Part shown: piece after piece, positions 8,456-17,289 of the stretch
Layout of the letters: each line of letters opens with the position of its first letter
Numbering within the stretch: position 1 is the stretch's first letter
Source: Sporosarcina ureilytica
Lineage (GTDB): Bacteria; Bacillota; Bacilli; Bacillales_A; Planococcaceae
DNA length: 64,000 bases
Direction of reading: 5' to 3'
Assembly: GCF_001753205.1 (NCBI RefSeq)
Contig: NZ_CP017560.1
Span: 1,302,001 to 1,366,000, forward strand
Notes under the pieces: model-generated
Told to the model about the DNA's origin: nothing
Database searches by the model: none
What the model saw: only the letters and a program-made list of their open reading frames with translations
Position numbers and translations under genes: made by a program

Positions 8456-9406
8456 ATCGAACCGATTAAAGAAACATTAAAAAGAGTCGTGAATGCACCG
8501 AGTTTTGCAGCACGCTATGATGAAATGCGACGGGAAATTTTGGAGAATGCCGATGTCCAACAGTTTTTATCTGATCATGCTGATCAATTAAATAAAGATA
8601 TTGTTGACCGCAGTTTAGGTAAACTTTATGAGTTTACGACAGCATCACATGGTTGTGGTAAATGTAACTCGTTAACAGAATGTGCCAATATTATGAATGG
8701 CTTTGAGCCGAAATTAGTGTTGAAGAGAAATTTAATTGATATAGATTATGTGAAATGTCCCTCAAGACTCATTGAGGATGACCGTCGCAGTGTATCTAAA
8801 ATGATTGAAAGTATGTATATGCCTAAAGACGTCATGGAAGCAAGACTTGAAGATATAGATTTTGAAGGAAATGCACATAAAAGTCGTTTAACAGTCATTG
8901 AAAAAGCGGAGAAGTTTTTATACGAATTAGATGAAACTGGAAAGTTGCCACAGCGCGGTCTATATATCCATGGTCCTTTCGGGATTGGGAAGTCATTCAT
9001 TCTCGGTGCGCTTGCGAATGAACTTGCCCAGCGCCGAATAAGAACAGTCGCTGTGTATGTGCCAGAATTTCTACGGGAAATTAAACAATCCATTCAAGAG
9101 CAAACGTTAAATGAAAAAGTAGACTATGTGAAAAAAGCACCGGTGTTAATTTTAGATGATTTCGGGGCAGAAGCGATGACTGCTTGGACGAGAGATGAAA
9201 TTCTTGGGGCGATTTTACAATATCGTATGGCAGAACAATTGCCAACATTTTTCACATCTAACTTAAGTTTCAAAGAATTGGAGCATCATTTAACGTATAC
9301 GCAGCGTGGTGAAAAAGACGTTGTGAAAGCCGCTAGAATTATGGAGCGTATTCAAACAGTTGCACGACCTGTTGCGTTAAGCGGTGAAAACAGGCGTTTA
9401 AAATAA
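8456..9406 (+). CDS. dnaI: Primosomal protein DnaI, helicase loader
   Basis: AAA+ ATPase that loads the DnaC-type replicative helicase. Zinc-binding region CGKCNSLTECAN near 60-75, Walker A GPFGIGKS at 173-180, Walker B LILDDFGAE with Asp234/235, sensor stretch TFFTSN. The frame has no ATG, GTG or TTG before a GTG at 8489, but homologues begin MEPI and here EPIKETLKRVV lies upstream, preceded by ATC at 8456 with AAGGGGTG 7 nt before it. I therefore place the start at an AUC codon, giving 316 residues (B. subtilis about 311). The fallback start is GTG 8489, which has no ribosome site and loses 11 conserved residues. Confidence 0.93.
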   Translation: MEPIKETLKRVVNAPSFAARYDEMRREILENADVQQFLSDHADQLNKDIVDRSLGKLYEFTTASHGCGKCNSLTECANIMNGFEPKLVLKRNLIDIDYVKCPSRLIEDDRRSVSKMIESMYMPKDVMEARLEDIDFEGNAHKSRLTVIEKAEKFLYELDETGKLPQRGLYIHGPFGIGKSFILGALANELAQRRIRTVAVYVPEFLREIKQSIQEQTLNEKVDYVKKAPVLILDDFGAEAMTAWTRDEILGAILQYRMAEQLPTFFTSNLSFKELEHHLTYTQRGEKDVVKAARIMERIQTVARPVALSGENRRLK

Positions 9407-9504
9407 AGTCTAAATGAATCCATATAATTAAGTAATACAAAGATTTTCAATAAAGTTTGCAATTGTAACATAAGCATTGTATAATCGACAATAATATCAT
9501 GATG

Positions 9505-9765
9505 AAATGCATCGATAAGGACAACAATTGATTAGATTTACCGCCAGAGAATAGGGTCATCGGCTGGAAGCCCTGTAGGTTAAACAATCAATTTACCACC
9601 TTTAAGCAGCATTGGTGAACAACAAAGTAGCCAATGACGGTCCCGGCCCGTTAGCCGATGTAAAGCTTCGTTAATCTTTTTTGTGTTGGATTAACAGAAG
9701 AAGGGTGGAACCACGAGCAAACGCTTCGTCCCTTTTCCAGGGATGGGGCTTTTTTTATTTTCATA
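9505..9765 (+). promoter_or_regulatory. Threonine T-box leader of thrS
   Basis: T-box motif AAGGGTGGAACCACGAGC at 9701-9718, stem I elements CCAGAGAATAGG and GGCTGGAAGCC upstream, and a candidate specifier ACC (Thr) at 9595-9600 (TTTACCACC). A terminator with a long T-run (about 9723-9757) follows the T-box. Uncharged tRNA-Thr would bind and prevent termination, inducing thrS. Confidence 0.93.
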
Positions 9766-9785
9766 AAATAAGGAGTGTTTTAAAA

Positions 9786-11717
9786 ATGGCAGAAATGATT
9801 AAATTACAATTTCCAGACGGTACGATAAAGGAATTTCCGAGCGGTACTACGACTGAAGATGTTGCAGCATCGATTAGTCCTGGATTAAGAAGAAATGCAA
9901 TTGCAGGAAAGCTAGATGAAACGTTAATTGATTTCAAAACACCGATTGAGTCAGATGGAAAAATCTCCATTATCACGCCGGACTCACCGGAAGCACTTGA
10001 GATTTTGCGCCATAGCTCAGCACACGTGCTTGCACAAGCTGTTAAGCGATTATTCAAAGATGCAAAGTTTGGCGTTGGGCCAGTCATTGAAAACGGTTTT
10101 TATTACGATGTAGATTCGTCTGAGCCGATTACAGCTGAAGATTTACCTGCGATCGAAAAAGAAATGAAGCAAATTATTAATGAAAACTTTGAAATCAAAC
10201 GAATCGAAGTATCACGTGAAGAAGCGAAAAAACGCTTTAAAGAAATTGGCGATGAATACAAATTAGAATTAATCGATGCGATTCCTGAAGGGGAACAAGT
10301 AACGCTTTATGAACAAGGAGAGTTTGTGGACTTATGCCGCGGCATCCACGTTCCATCCACGTCAAAATTACGCGAATTTAAATTATTAAGCGTTGCAGGT
10401 GCTTATTGGCGCGGAGATTCAAACAATAAAATGTTACAGCGTATCTACGGAACAGCATTTTTCAAAAAAGATGAACTGAAAAAACACTTGAAAATGCTTG
10501 AAGAAGCGAAAGAGCGCGACCATCGTAAAATTGGACGTGAATTAGATTTATTCATGAACTCTCAGAAAGTTGGTCAAGGACTTCCAATGTGGCTACCAAA
10601 AGGTGCGACAGTTCGTCGTATCGTTGAACGTTATATTGTCGATAAAGAAGAAAAACTTGGCTACCACCACGTTTATACACCAGTACTAGGTAGTTCCGAG
10701 TTATACAAAACAAGTGGACATTGGGATCACTATCAAGACGACATGTTCCCAGTTATGAGTATGGACAATGAAGATTTAGTCCTTCGTCCAATGAACTGTC
10801 CACACCATATGATGATTTATAAAAATGGTATTCACTCTTATAGAAACTTACCATTAAGAATTGCAGAACTTGGTACAATGCACCGTTATGAAATGTCCGG
10901 CGCATTATCAGGACTACAACGTGTTCGTGGCATGACATTAAACGATGCGCATATTTTTGTAAGACCTGATCAAATCCAAGAAGAGTTTAAACGTGTTGTT
11001 CAGTTAGTTATCGATGTCTATAAAGACTTTGATATTACAGACTACTCATTCCGTGTCTCTTATCGCGATCCGGAAGATAAAGAAAAATACTTTGACGATG
11101 ATGCAATGTGGGACCGCGCACAAAGCATGTTAAAAGAAGCGATGGATGACCTCGGTTTAGACTATGTAGAGGCAGAAGGCGAAGCAGCGTTTTACGGTCC
11201 TAAATTGGATGTTCAAGTAAAAACTGCACTCGGCATGGAAGAAACATTATCAACCGTACAACTAGACTTCTTATTACCAGAGCGCTTCGACTTAACATAT
11301 GTAGGTGAAGATGGTAAGCACCATCGTCCAGTCGTCATTCACCGTGGTGTTGTAAGTACAATGGAACGTTTCGTTGCATACTTGATTGAAGAGTACAAAG
11401 GCGCATTCCCAACATGGTTAGCACCAGTTCAAGTCCAAGTAATCCCGGTATCACCGGACGCTCATTTCGACTATGCAAACGACGTTCGTGAAAAACTAGT
11501 AGCAGCTGGCTTCCGTGTTGAACTAGACGAGCGTGACGAAAAAATCGGCTATAAAATCCGTGAAGCACAAATGCAAAAAATCCCTTATATGCTCGTTTTA
11601 GGTGATAATGAAATTGAATCCGGCGAAGTCAACGTCCGTAAATACGGCGAGAAAAAGTCAGAAAGCATTCCTTTTGAATCGTTTATTGAACTGTTGAATG
11701 GTGAAGCGAAAAAATAA
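9786..11717 (+). CDS. thrS: Threonyl-tRNA synthetase
   Basis: Class II aminoacyl-tRNA synthetase, 643 residues from the ATG at 9786 (AAGGAGTG upstream); a longer frame from 9681 runs through the T-box and is not used. Order: TGS domain ([16 protein letters not shown]), editing domain with [10 protein letters not shown] near residue 80, catalytic core with motif 2 [19 protein letters not shown] and zinc ligands in RPMNCPHHM, and a C-terminal anticodon-binding domain ([15 protein letters not shown]). The single-gene transcript is controlled by the leader. The conserved neighbours dnaI upstream and infC downstream match B. subtilis. Confidence 0.97.
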   Translation: MAEMIKLQFPDGTIKEFPSGTTTEDVAASISPGLRRNAIAGKLDETLIDFKTPIESDGKISIITPDSPEALEILRHSSAHVLAQAVKRLFKDAKFGVGPVIENGFYYDVDSSEPITAEDLPAIEKEMKQIINENFEIKRIEVSREEAKKRFKEIGDEYKLELIDAIPEGEQVTLYEQGEFVDLCRGIHVPSTSKLREFKLLSVAGAYWRGDSNNKMLQRIYGTAFFKKDELKKHLKMLEEAKERDHRKIGRELDLFMNSQKVGQGLPMWLPKGATVRRIVERYIVDKEEKLGYHHVYTPVLGSSELYKTSGHWDHYQDDMFPVMSMDNEDLVLRPMNCPHHMMIYKNGIHSYRNLPLRIAELGTMHRYEMSGALSGLQRVRGMTLNDAHIFVRPDQIQEEFKRVVQLVIDVYKDFDITDYSFRVSYRDPEDKEKYFDDDAMWDRAQSMLKEAMDDLGLDYVEAEGEAAFYGPKLDVQVKTALGMEETLSTVQLDFLLPERFDLTYVGEDGKHHRPVVIHRGVVSTMERFVAYLIEEYKGAFPTWLAPVQVQVIPVSPDAHFDYANDVREKLVAAGFRVELDERDEKIGYKIREAQMQKIPYMLVLGDNEIESGEVNVRKYGEKKSESIPFESFIELLNGEAKK

Positions 11718-11805
11718 GTAACTCTGATCTTTCATAACTTAACTTTAAATGTATTTCACTAAGGTTTAATTTTATTCATACATGCTTTTTTATTAAAGTG
11801 TCTTC

Positions 11806-11990
11806 GTTGATTGGAGTGGAGGGCGGCGAGTGTGCTCTCAAACGCTTCGCTCTTTGGTCGCAAAAGCCGTTCTTCGTGACGGCTCTTCCAGTGGGATTAA
11901 CCGGACAGGTAAGACCCCGCAGGGAGCGAAGCGACTGAGGAGGCTTACCGCCGGCCCCACGGAAAGCGTCCGCCCGGAACGGAAATCAAC
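11806..11990 (+). repeat. Interspersed repeat, copy 1
   Basis: 185-bp GC-rich element with complementary ends (GTTGATT...AATCAAC, GGGCGG...CCGCCC) and internal inverted repeats (GGTAAG with CTTACC; GAGCCG with CGGCTC-type arms). Most of it recurs at 27117-27325. It lies between thrS and the infC promoter. A long frame across it is not coding. Confidence 0.85.
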
Positions 11991-12009
11991 ATTTATTGGA
12001 ATTAACCTG

Positions 12010-12038
12010 TTGACACATAGAAAACAGCGTGATATGAT
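12010..12038 (+). promoter_or_regulatory. Sigma-A promoter of infC-rpmI-rplT
   Basis: TTGACA at 12010-12015, 17-nt spacer, TATGAT at 12033-12038. A near-consensus promoter directly before the leader. Confidence 0.85.
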
Positions 12039-12059
12039 TATAAAGGTTAAGGAAATAAC

Positions 12060-12215
12060 TGAATACAGTTTGTGGTATAAGCAGGAGCTACCCGCTTCTC
12101 ACCTGATTGACACGAAATCGTTGTTGACAGGTCAACACTTGAATGACTTTATCGTACAAATTTGTACGTATTCATACGCGGGTAGACATGCATTAATGTC
12201 TACCCGTTTTTTTAT
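12060..12215 (+). promoter_or_regulatory. Ribosomal protein L20-type leader with terminator
   Basis: Structured leader containing CAGGAGCTACCCGCTTCTC and TCGTACAAATTTGTACG, ending in a strong terminator CGGGTAGACAT-loop-ATGTCTACCCG plus seven T at about 12180-12214. Position and layout match the infC operon leader of Bacillales, where L20 binds and favours termination. Confidence 0.8.
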
Positions 12216-12297
12216 TGGATGGACCTGTGGAGTCGTCAGCTTTGGATGACGTACCCAAACCATGTATTCTCGAGACATTATCCGGAGGTGGATTACT

Positions 12298-12813
12298 ATT
12301 AGTAAAGACATGAACGTAAATCAGGGGATCCGTGCCCGTGAGGTTCGCTTAATTGATCAAAACGGTGAACAGTTGGGAATTAAATCCCGAAATGAAGCAC
12401 TTGAAATTGCATCTCGTGTTAATTTAGATCTTGTTCTTGTCGCACCAAAAGCAAAACCCCCAGTTGCTCGTGTCATGGACTATGGAAAGTTCAAATTTGA
12501 GCAACAAAAAAGAGAACGTGAAGTACGTAGAAATCAAAAAGTTATCAATTTAAAAGAAGTGCGTTTAAGCCCGACAATTGATGAACATGATTTTCAAACG
12601 AAACTTCGTAATGCAATTCGGTTTTTGCAAAACGGTGACAAAGTAAAAGCGTCAATTCGTTTCAGAGGCCGTGCAATTACGCATAAAGAAATCGGACAAC
12701 GTGTCCTAGACCGTTTCGCCGAAGAGTGTAAAGAGCTAGCTACAATTGAACAACGACCGAAAATGGAAGGTCGCAGCATGTTCTTAGTCCTAGCACCAAC
12801 TGTTGAGAAATAA
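12298..12813 (+). CDS. infC: Translation initiation factor IF-3
   Basis: Binds the 30S subunit, prevents premature 50S joining and rejects non-canonical start codons. 171 residues from an ATT codon at 12298 with GGAGGTG 7 nt upstream; the protein then starts [19 protein letters not shown], as in relatives, and AUU starts are a conserved autoregulatory feature of infC. Both family domains are visible: N-terminal ([18 protein letters not shown]) and C-terminal ([14 protein letters not shown] ... RGRAITHKE). First gene of the infC-rpmI-rplT operon. Confidence 0.96.
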   Translation: MSKDMNVNQGIRAREVRLIDQNGEQLGIKSRNEALEIASRVNLDLVLVAPKAKPPVARVMDYGKFKFEQQKREREVRRNQKVINLKEVRLSPTIDEHDFQTKLRNAIRFLQNGDKVKASIRFRGRAITHKEIGQRVLDRFAEECKELATIEQRPKMEGRSMFLVLAPTVEK

Positions 12814-12843
12814 TCTACAACGAAGATTTAGGAGGAACCATTT

Positions 12844-13044
12844 ATGTCTAAGATGAAGACTCATAAAGGATCAGCGAAGCGTTTCAAAAAAACAGGTACA
12901 GGTAAGCTAAAACGTGGCCGTGCATACACAAGTCACCTTTTCGCAAACAAAACGACTAAAGCAAAACGTCACCTGCGTAAAGCTTCACTTGTTTCTTCAG
13001 GCGACTACAAGCGTATTCGCGAAATGATCACTAACATGAAATAA
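12844..13044 (+). CDS. rpmI: 50S ribosomal protein L35
   Basis: 66-residue, very basic protein starting [20 protein letters not shown] and ending REMITNMK, the L35 pattern. AGGAGG lies 8 nt before the ATG. It sits 30 nt after infC. Confidence 0.97.
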   Translation: MSKMKTHKGSAKRFKKTGTGKLKRGRAYTSHLFANKTTKAKRHLRKASLVSSGDYKRIREMITNMK

Positions 13045-13077
13045 TATTGGTTGATTCAAGCAATCAAAACCAATATC
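13044..13077 (+). other. Hairpin between rpmI and rplT
   Basis: ATATTGGTT-GATT pairs with AATC-AAAACCAATAT in the 101-base gap. No T-run, so it is more likely a processing or mRNA-stability element than a terminator. Confidence 0.5.
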
Positions 13078-13145
13078 ATTTCAATTCATTAACAACAATT
13101 CATTAGAAAATTTATATTCGGACAGAATAGCAGGAGGTAATTACT

Positions 13146-13505
13146 ATGCCACGTGTAAAAAGTGGAGTAGAAAGACGCAAACGTCGTAATCGCGTATTAA
13201 AATTAGCTAAAGGTTACTATGGCTCAAAACATAGACTTTATAAAGTTGCAAATCAACAAGTAATGAAATCATTTAACTATGCATACCGGGATCGTCGTCA
13301 AAAGAAACGTGAATTCCGTAAACTATGGATTACACGTATTAATGCAGCAGCACGTATCAATGATCTTTCATATAGCCAAATGATGCACGGTCTTAAAGTC
13401 GCAGGTATCGACATTAACCGTAAAATGCTTGCTGACCTTGCAGTAACTGATGCACAAGCATTCGCACAACTTGCGGAAACTGCAAAAAAAGCAGTTGCAA
13501 AATAA
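13146..13505 (+). CDS. rplT: 50S ribosomal protein L20
   Basis: 119-residue basic protein: N-terminal RNA-binding tail ([20 protein letters not shown]), then [15 protein letters not shown] and the globular domain [12 protein letters not shown]-like ([20 protein letters not shown]). L20 is a 23S assembly protein and the usual regulator of this operon through the leader at 12060-12215. Ribosome site CAGGAGG. Last gene before a terminator. Confidence 0.97.
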   Translation: MPRVKSGVERRKRRNRVLKLAKGYYGSKHRLYKVANQQVMKSFNYAYRDRRQKKREFRKLWITRINAAARINDLSYSQMMHGLKVAGIDINRKMLADLAVTDAQAFAQLAETAKKAVAK

Positions 13506-13516
13506 TTTAGATTAGT

Positions 13517-13562
13517 AAAAGCCGTTCTTTTCTCGTTATTCGAGAAGGGATGGCTTTTTCTT
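13517..13562 (+). terminator. Terminator of the infC operon
   Basis: AAAGCCGTTCTTTTCTCG pairs, with a few mismatches, with CGAGAAGGGATGGCTTT, followed by T-rich sequence. Confidence 0.85.
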
Positions 13563-13638
13563 TTCACATCGGAATGATTTTTTAATCGACAGGTGAAAAT
13601 GATTTTGTATTATACTAGTAAAGAAAGGGGCGGAATCT

Positions 13639-13959
13639 GTGCAAGAAGTTATTCTTATGTGGATAGGGGTTATGTCGTTATGGGCATTTTCGGCAATGGG
13701 CTACGATAAGCGGCAATCGAAAAAGAAAGAGAAAAGAATTCCGGAAAAAAATCTCTGGTTACTTGCATGTATCGGTGGCGGCATCGGCGCTTACTTAGGC
13801 ATGCAAATATTTCGCCATAAAACGAGACATACTTCATTCCGCGTTGGCTTTTTAATGTTAGCACTTGCATATGGCGCACTTATTCTTTATTTACTTGGGA
13901 TTGGTGCCTACGATATCAACCGTATAAATGTTACATATGGTGAAAGTGTTCTTTGTTGA
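13639..13959 (+). CDS. ysdA: DUF1294 membrane protein, YsdA-like
   Basis: 106-residue protein starting at GTG 13639 after AAAGGGGCGG. Small integral membrane protein of the DUF1294 family; function unknown. Helix 1 (VILMWIGVMSLWAFSAMGYDKR), a basic loop with the family motif RIPEKNLWLLACIGGGIGAYLGM, the RHKTRHTSFRVGF motif, and a final helix (LMLALAYGALILYLLG). It follows rplT as ysdA does in B. subtilis. Confidence 0.88.
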   Translation: MQEVILMWIGVMSLWAFSAMGYDKRQSKKKEKRIPEKNLWLLACIGGGIGAYLGMQIFRHKTRHTSFRVGFLMLALAYGALILYLLGIGAYDINRINVTYGESVLC

Positions 13960-13976
13960 CGATAAGTAGATATAAA

Positions 13977-14004
13977 ATCAGCCAAACCATTTTAGTTTGG
14001 CTGA
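13977..14004. terminator. Hairpin between convergent ysdA and ysdB
   Basis: ATCAGCCAAAC pairs perfectly with GTTTGGCTGAT around a 6-7-nt loop between two genes that face each other. T-runs are weak, so it may serve both strands. Confidence 0.65.
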
Positions 14005-14037
14005 TGACGACAGACTCTTAAGTAAGATAAAATAACA

Positions 14038-14418
14038 TTAATTCTTCATAAGCTTTTCGATTGGATTTTTCCAGTTAATTTCAGCAGTTGGATAATTGGA
14101 TTGAATCTCTGATTGTAGAAAAAGAAAGTCATCTTTTGTAAAGCCTTGTAATTTTGCTTCATTTTTAACCCAAACGAAGATGGTGACTACATCAAAAGAA
14201 TTTTTAGTCGTGCCTAAATACTTTTCCCCTTCGAACATGGCGCCTTTATACGTAATAAAAAAGTTTTTGCGTACATTTTTAACATCATCGTAAAAGTAGT
14301 ATCGTTCAGCTTCATATGCATCATCTAATTTCCGTTTAGGATCAGTCAGATAACGAATCCCACGGTAAAACAAATAAATAATTAAAACGATGATGGCGAT
14401 GCGAATTAAGAGTCCCAT
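14038..14418 (-). CDS. ysdB: YsdB-like sigma-W regulon protein
   Basis: 126-residue protein with one N-terminal helix (MGLLIRIAIIVLIIYLFYRG) and a cytosolic-looking domain: DPKRKLDDAYEAERYYFYDD, VRKNFFITYKGAMFEGEKYLGT, and a YPTAEINWKNPIEKL end. It resembles B. subtilis YsdB, whose function is unknown but which belongs to the sigma-W cell-envelope stress regulon. A perfect sigma-W promoter lies just upstream, and AAAGGGGG precedes the ATG. Unlike B. subtilis, where ysdA and ysdB are neighbours in one direction, here the gene is inverted relative to ysdA. Confidence 0.82.
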   Translation of the reverse strand: MGLLIRIAIIVLIIYLFYRGIRYLTDPKRKLDDAYEAERYYFYDDVKNVRKNFFITYKGAMFEGEKYLGTTKNSFDVVTIFVWVKNEAKLQGFTKDDFLFLQSEIQSNYPTAEINWKNPIEKLMKN

Positions 14419-14455
14419 AAAGGTTCCCCCTTTTTAGAAAAATATAGTCACCACT

Positions 14456-14483
14456 TATACGGATGACATTCAAAAAGGTTTCA
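14456..14483 (-). promoter_or_regulatory. Sigma-W promoter of ysdB
   Basis: On the minus strand TGAAAC (14483-14478), 16-nt spacer, CGTA (14461-14458): a full match to the sigma-W consensus TGAAAC-N16-CGTA. Confidence 0.85.
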
Positions 14484-14561
14484 ATAAAAAGTATGAATTA
14501 AAGATTATATTTTTAAAAGTTCATTTCGAAATGCTAAATAAACGATAATGAGGGATAAACA

Positions 14562-14996
14562 TTGGAATTTACATTAAAAATTAACTTAATGCACGAAGAT
14601 GCGCAGATGCCAAATCGGGCAAATGAAGGAGATGCTGGACTCGATATCTTTTCGGTTGAAGAGAAAATCGTGAAAGCAGGCGAGACATCTTTGATAAGTA
14701 CGGGGATTCAAATGGAATTGCCTAAAGGAACTGAAGCGCAAATTAGGCCAAGAAGTGGCTTAGCATTAAAACACGCAGTTACGGTTTTAAATAGCCCAGG
14801 AACAATTGACGAAGGCTATAGGGGAGAATTAAAAATTATATTAATTAACCACGGAAAAAAAGATTTTAAAGTGGAAAAACATATGAGAATTGCACAAATG
14901 GTCATTGCGCCAGTCTTGCAAGTGACGCTGGAACAGACAAAAAATCTTACGGATTCGGATAGAGGACAAGGCGGATTTGGATCCTCCGGGAAATAA
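14562..14996 (+). CDS. dut: dUTP diphosphatase
   Basis: Trimeric dUTPase (dUTP to dUMP + PPi), keeping uracil out of DNA. 144 residues from TTG 14562 after GAGGGAT. All five family motifs are visible: 1 EGDAGLDIF, 2 RPRSGLALK, 3 [13 protein letters not shown], 4 [10 protein letters not shown], 5 [10 protein letters not shown] at the C-terminus. Transcribed alone, with a terminator after it. Confidence 0.96.
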   Translation: MEFTLKINLMHEDAQMPNRANEGDAGLDIFSVEEKIVKAGETSLISTGIQMELPKGTEAQIRPRSGLALKHAVTVLNSPGTIDEGYRGELKIILINHGKKDFKVEKHMRIAQMVIAPVLQVTLEQTKNLTDSDRGQGGFGSSGK

Positions 14997-15009
14997 ATAA
15001 AAAAGTGGA

Positions 15010-15052
15010 AGAGAAAAGTTGATGTGATTGAAAATCAACTTTTCTCTTTTTT
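15010..15052 (+). terminator. Terminator after dut
   Basis: GAGAAAAGTTGAT pairs perfectly with ATCAACTTTTCTC, followed by TTTTTT. Confidence 0.9.
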
Positions 15053-15209
15053 GCGTTCAAAAAAATGACTTAAGAATATCTCTTTATCATCAGCTACTAA
15101 TTTCCTACTATCATGCATAGAGTTAGGTACGGGAAATTATTAAGTGAGGAGGAGACAACTTTAACAGCTGTTCAAACAGAATATTAAATTTAAGGGGGGA
15201 GTAGAACGA

Positions 15210-16952
15210 ATGAATGCAATCGTATTGGCGTTAATTGGTATGTTGATTTTGGCACTAGGCTATCGTTATTATTCAAAAATTGTTGCGGAAAAAATATTTC
15301 GCCTTGATCCCAATTATGTGACACCTGCTCATCGTTATAAAGATGATGTCGATTTTGTTCCGACGAACAAATTCGTTTTATGGGGACATCATTTTACGTC
15401 TGTTGCAGGTGCAGCACCGATTGTTGGACCGGCAATTGCTGTTTATTGGGGATGGCTGCCTGCCTTTTTATGGGTCATTCTTGGTACAGTTTTCGCGGCA
15501 GGGGTGCATGACTTTGGGACGCTCGTACTTTCTGTGCGTCATAAAGGACAATCTGTTGGTACACTTGCACACCGACTCATTGGTCAGCGTGCAAAAATAT
15601 TGTTTTTGTTCATCATTCTAATTTTAGTTTTAATGGTAAACGCTGTATTTGCGTGGGTCATTTCGAATTTATTTATACAGTTTCCAGCGAGTGTACTTCC
15701 GGTGTTTATTCAAATCCCACTTGCGATTTGGATTGGGCATGCCGTTTATAAGAGAAAACAAAAAATGCTTGTTCCGTCGCTTATTGCACTTGCGGTTATG
15801 TATATTGCAGCTGTATTTTCCAGTGAGTTCAGTTTCCTTCAAATCGACCTTGTAAGGTATATGGGCGGGGAAAATGGAGCCGGACTGTTTGGACTTGGTG
15901 CTGTTTCAACAGCATTCTTCATCTGGATTGTCGTCTTAATGATTTATGTGTATATCGCTTCGGTTCTTCCGGTATGGAAATTGTTGCAACCCCGTGACTT
16001 TATTAACTCACATCAACTTGTAGTAGGCCTTGGTATTTTGTATATTGGCCTATTATTTGTGAACCCAACAATTACGGCGCCTGCGACAAATGCAGTGAGT
16101 GACGTATCTTGGTTTCCTTTACTCTTCATAACCATCGCTTGTGGGGCAATCTCAGGTTTCCATGGATTAGTTTCTTCAGGAACCTCATCAAAACAATTGA
16201 ATAAAGAAACGGACGCTCGATTCGTCGGTTATCTAGGGGCAGTTGGAGAAGGTGTGTTGGCGTTAATTTCTATTATTGCCGTCATTACATTTTTCCCGAA
16301 TAAAGAGGCGTTTTCTGCTTCCTATTCCAGTTTTGCTGCAGCTAGTTCTGGAGGACTAGGGAACTTTGTAAAAGGGGCTAGTAATCTTGCGATGGGTCTC
16401 GGAATTCCGCCAAGTATTTCGACGACAATCGTTTCAATCATTGTTGTCAGTTTCGCGGCGACTACACTCGACTCGTCTTTACGATTAATGCGGTATATTA
16501 TTTCTGAGCTCGGTGTTGAATATAAAATACCTGTACTAGAAAAGAAGCATGTAGCTACATCAGTTGCAGTCGTTTCAAGTGCAGCATTGGTTCTATTACC
16601 GAAGGGTCCTCAAGGATTTGGGTCTGGTGGCTATTTACTATGGCCGCTTTTCGGAACCGCAAACCAACTATTAGCTGGAATTAGTTTACTCTTAATTTCC
16701 ATTTGGTTGAAGCGGCTTGGCAGGAACTACATGGTCACCATTATTCCGATGGCGTTTGTCATGTTTATGACACTTTGGGCGATGTTCCAGCAAGTCATCT
16801 TTGAATGGTCTTGGCTGGGCACCAGCTCAAATATGCTCCTGTTCATCTTCGGAGCAATTATCTTCGTCTTTGCGGTTTGGATCATGCTAACCGCAATTTC
16901 GGCCCTGTCAGGGAAGTACGACAATAAAGTTTCTAGTAAAGAGGAAGACTAA
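15210..16952 (+). CDS. cstA: CstA family carbon-starvation/pyruvate transporter
   Basis: Polytopic inner-membrane protein of 580 residues with about 15 hydrophobic segments. CstA-family proteins take up pyruvate (and peptides) when carbon is scarce. Family signatures: DPNYVTPAHRYKDDVDFVPTN, GHHFTSVAGAAPIVGPA, VHDFGTLVLSVRHKGQS and SGTSSKQL, the last being the helix that follows GFHGLV. Ribosome site AAGGGGGGAG. No two-component or regulatory gene is adjacent, and the single-gene unit is closed by a hairpin. Confidence 0.93.
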   Translation: MNAIVLALIGMLILALGYRYYSKIVAEKIFRLDPNYVTPAHRYKDDVDFVPTNKFVLWGHHFTSVAGAAPIVGPAIAVYWGWLPAFLWVILGTVFAAGVHDFGTLVLSVRHKGQSVGTLAHRLIGQRAKILFLFIILILVLMVNAVFAWVISNLFIQFPASVLPVFIQIPLAIWIGHAVYKRKQKMLVPSLIALAVMYIAAVFSSEFSFLQIDLVRYMGGENGAGLFGLGAVSTAFFIWIVVLMIYVYIASVLPVWKLLQPRDFINSHQLVVGLGILYIGLLFVNPTITAPATNAVSDVSWFPLLFITIACGAISGFHGLVSSGTSSKQLNKETDARFVGYLGAVGEGVLALISIIAVITFFPNKEAFSASYSSFAAASSGGLGNFVKGASNLAMGLGIPPSISTTIVSIIVVSFAATTLDSSLRLMRYIISELGVEYKIPVLEKKHVATSVAVVSSAALVLLPKGPQGFGSGGYLLWPLFGTANQLLAGISLLLISIWLKRLGRNYMVTIIPMAFVMFMTLWAMFQQVIFEWSWLGTSSNMLLFIFGAIIFVFAVWIMLTAISALSGKYDNKVSSKEED

Positions 16953-16960
16953 CAAAGGTT

Positions 16961-16993
16961 GAAGGGATGGCGCTATAGTCTATCCCTTCTTTA
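16961..16993 (+). terminator. Terminator after cstA
   Basis: GAAGGGAT pairs with ATCCCTTC around a 13-nt loop, followed by TTTAC. Confidence 0.6.
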
Positions 16994-17016
16994 CATATTG
17001 GAAAAGGAGGAATTAC

Positions 17017-17274
17017 ATGCTTGATAAAATGAAAGCACTAATTCATTGGTATGAAGAAGTGTTAAGCATGCCGCATCGTCGTGAAGTGGCGAGTGAACTT
17101 AGAGACGAAGATGATTTATTTCTGCTTCTGCTTTATTCAGAAATGATTGGCATACCAAACCCGGTATATTACTACACACTAGAACTGTATCCTTATATGA
17201 TTGAAAAATTTCATGATTGGCATTTACGAATGGGAATGGAGAAATCACCGTTGTCTGGATTTCGTTGTTGTTAA
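17017..17274 (+). CDS. Cory-CC-star family protein
   Basis: 85-residue acidic protein ending in two cysteines before the stop (SGFRCC), the feature that names the cory-CC-star family. Visible: an N-terminal amphipathic stretch (MLDKMKALIHWYEEVLSMPH), a hydrophobic patch (DLFLLLLYSEMIGIPNPVYYYTLEL), and a C-terminal helix. No signal peptide. Function is unknown. GGAGG precedes the ATG. The ArsA-family ATPase starts 15 nt later, so the two are cotranscribed, and the terminal Cys pair could bind metal or a thiol partner (inference). Confidence 0.8.
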   Translation: MLDKMKALIHWYEEVLSMPHRREVASELRDEDDLFLLLLYSEMIGIPNPVYYYTLELYPYMIEKFHDWHLRMGMEKSPLSGFRCC

Positions 17275-17289
17275 AAAGGAGCTGAAAAA

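Noticed and set aside
11830-12249. 139-residue forward frame between thrS and infC
   Set aside because: It runs across the GC-rich interspersed repeat, the infC promoter and the L20 leader; no ribosome site and no protein-like composition.
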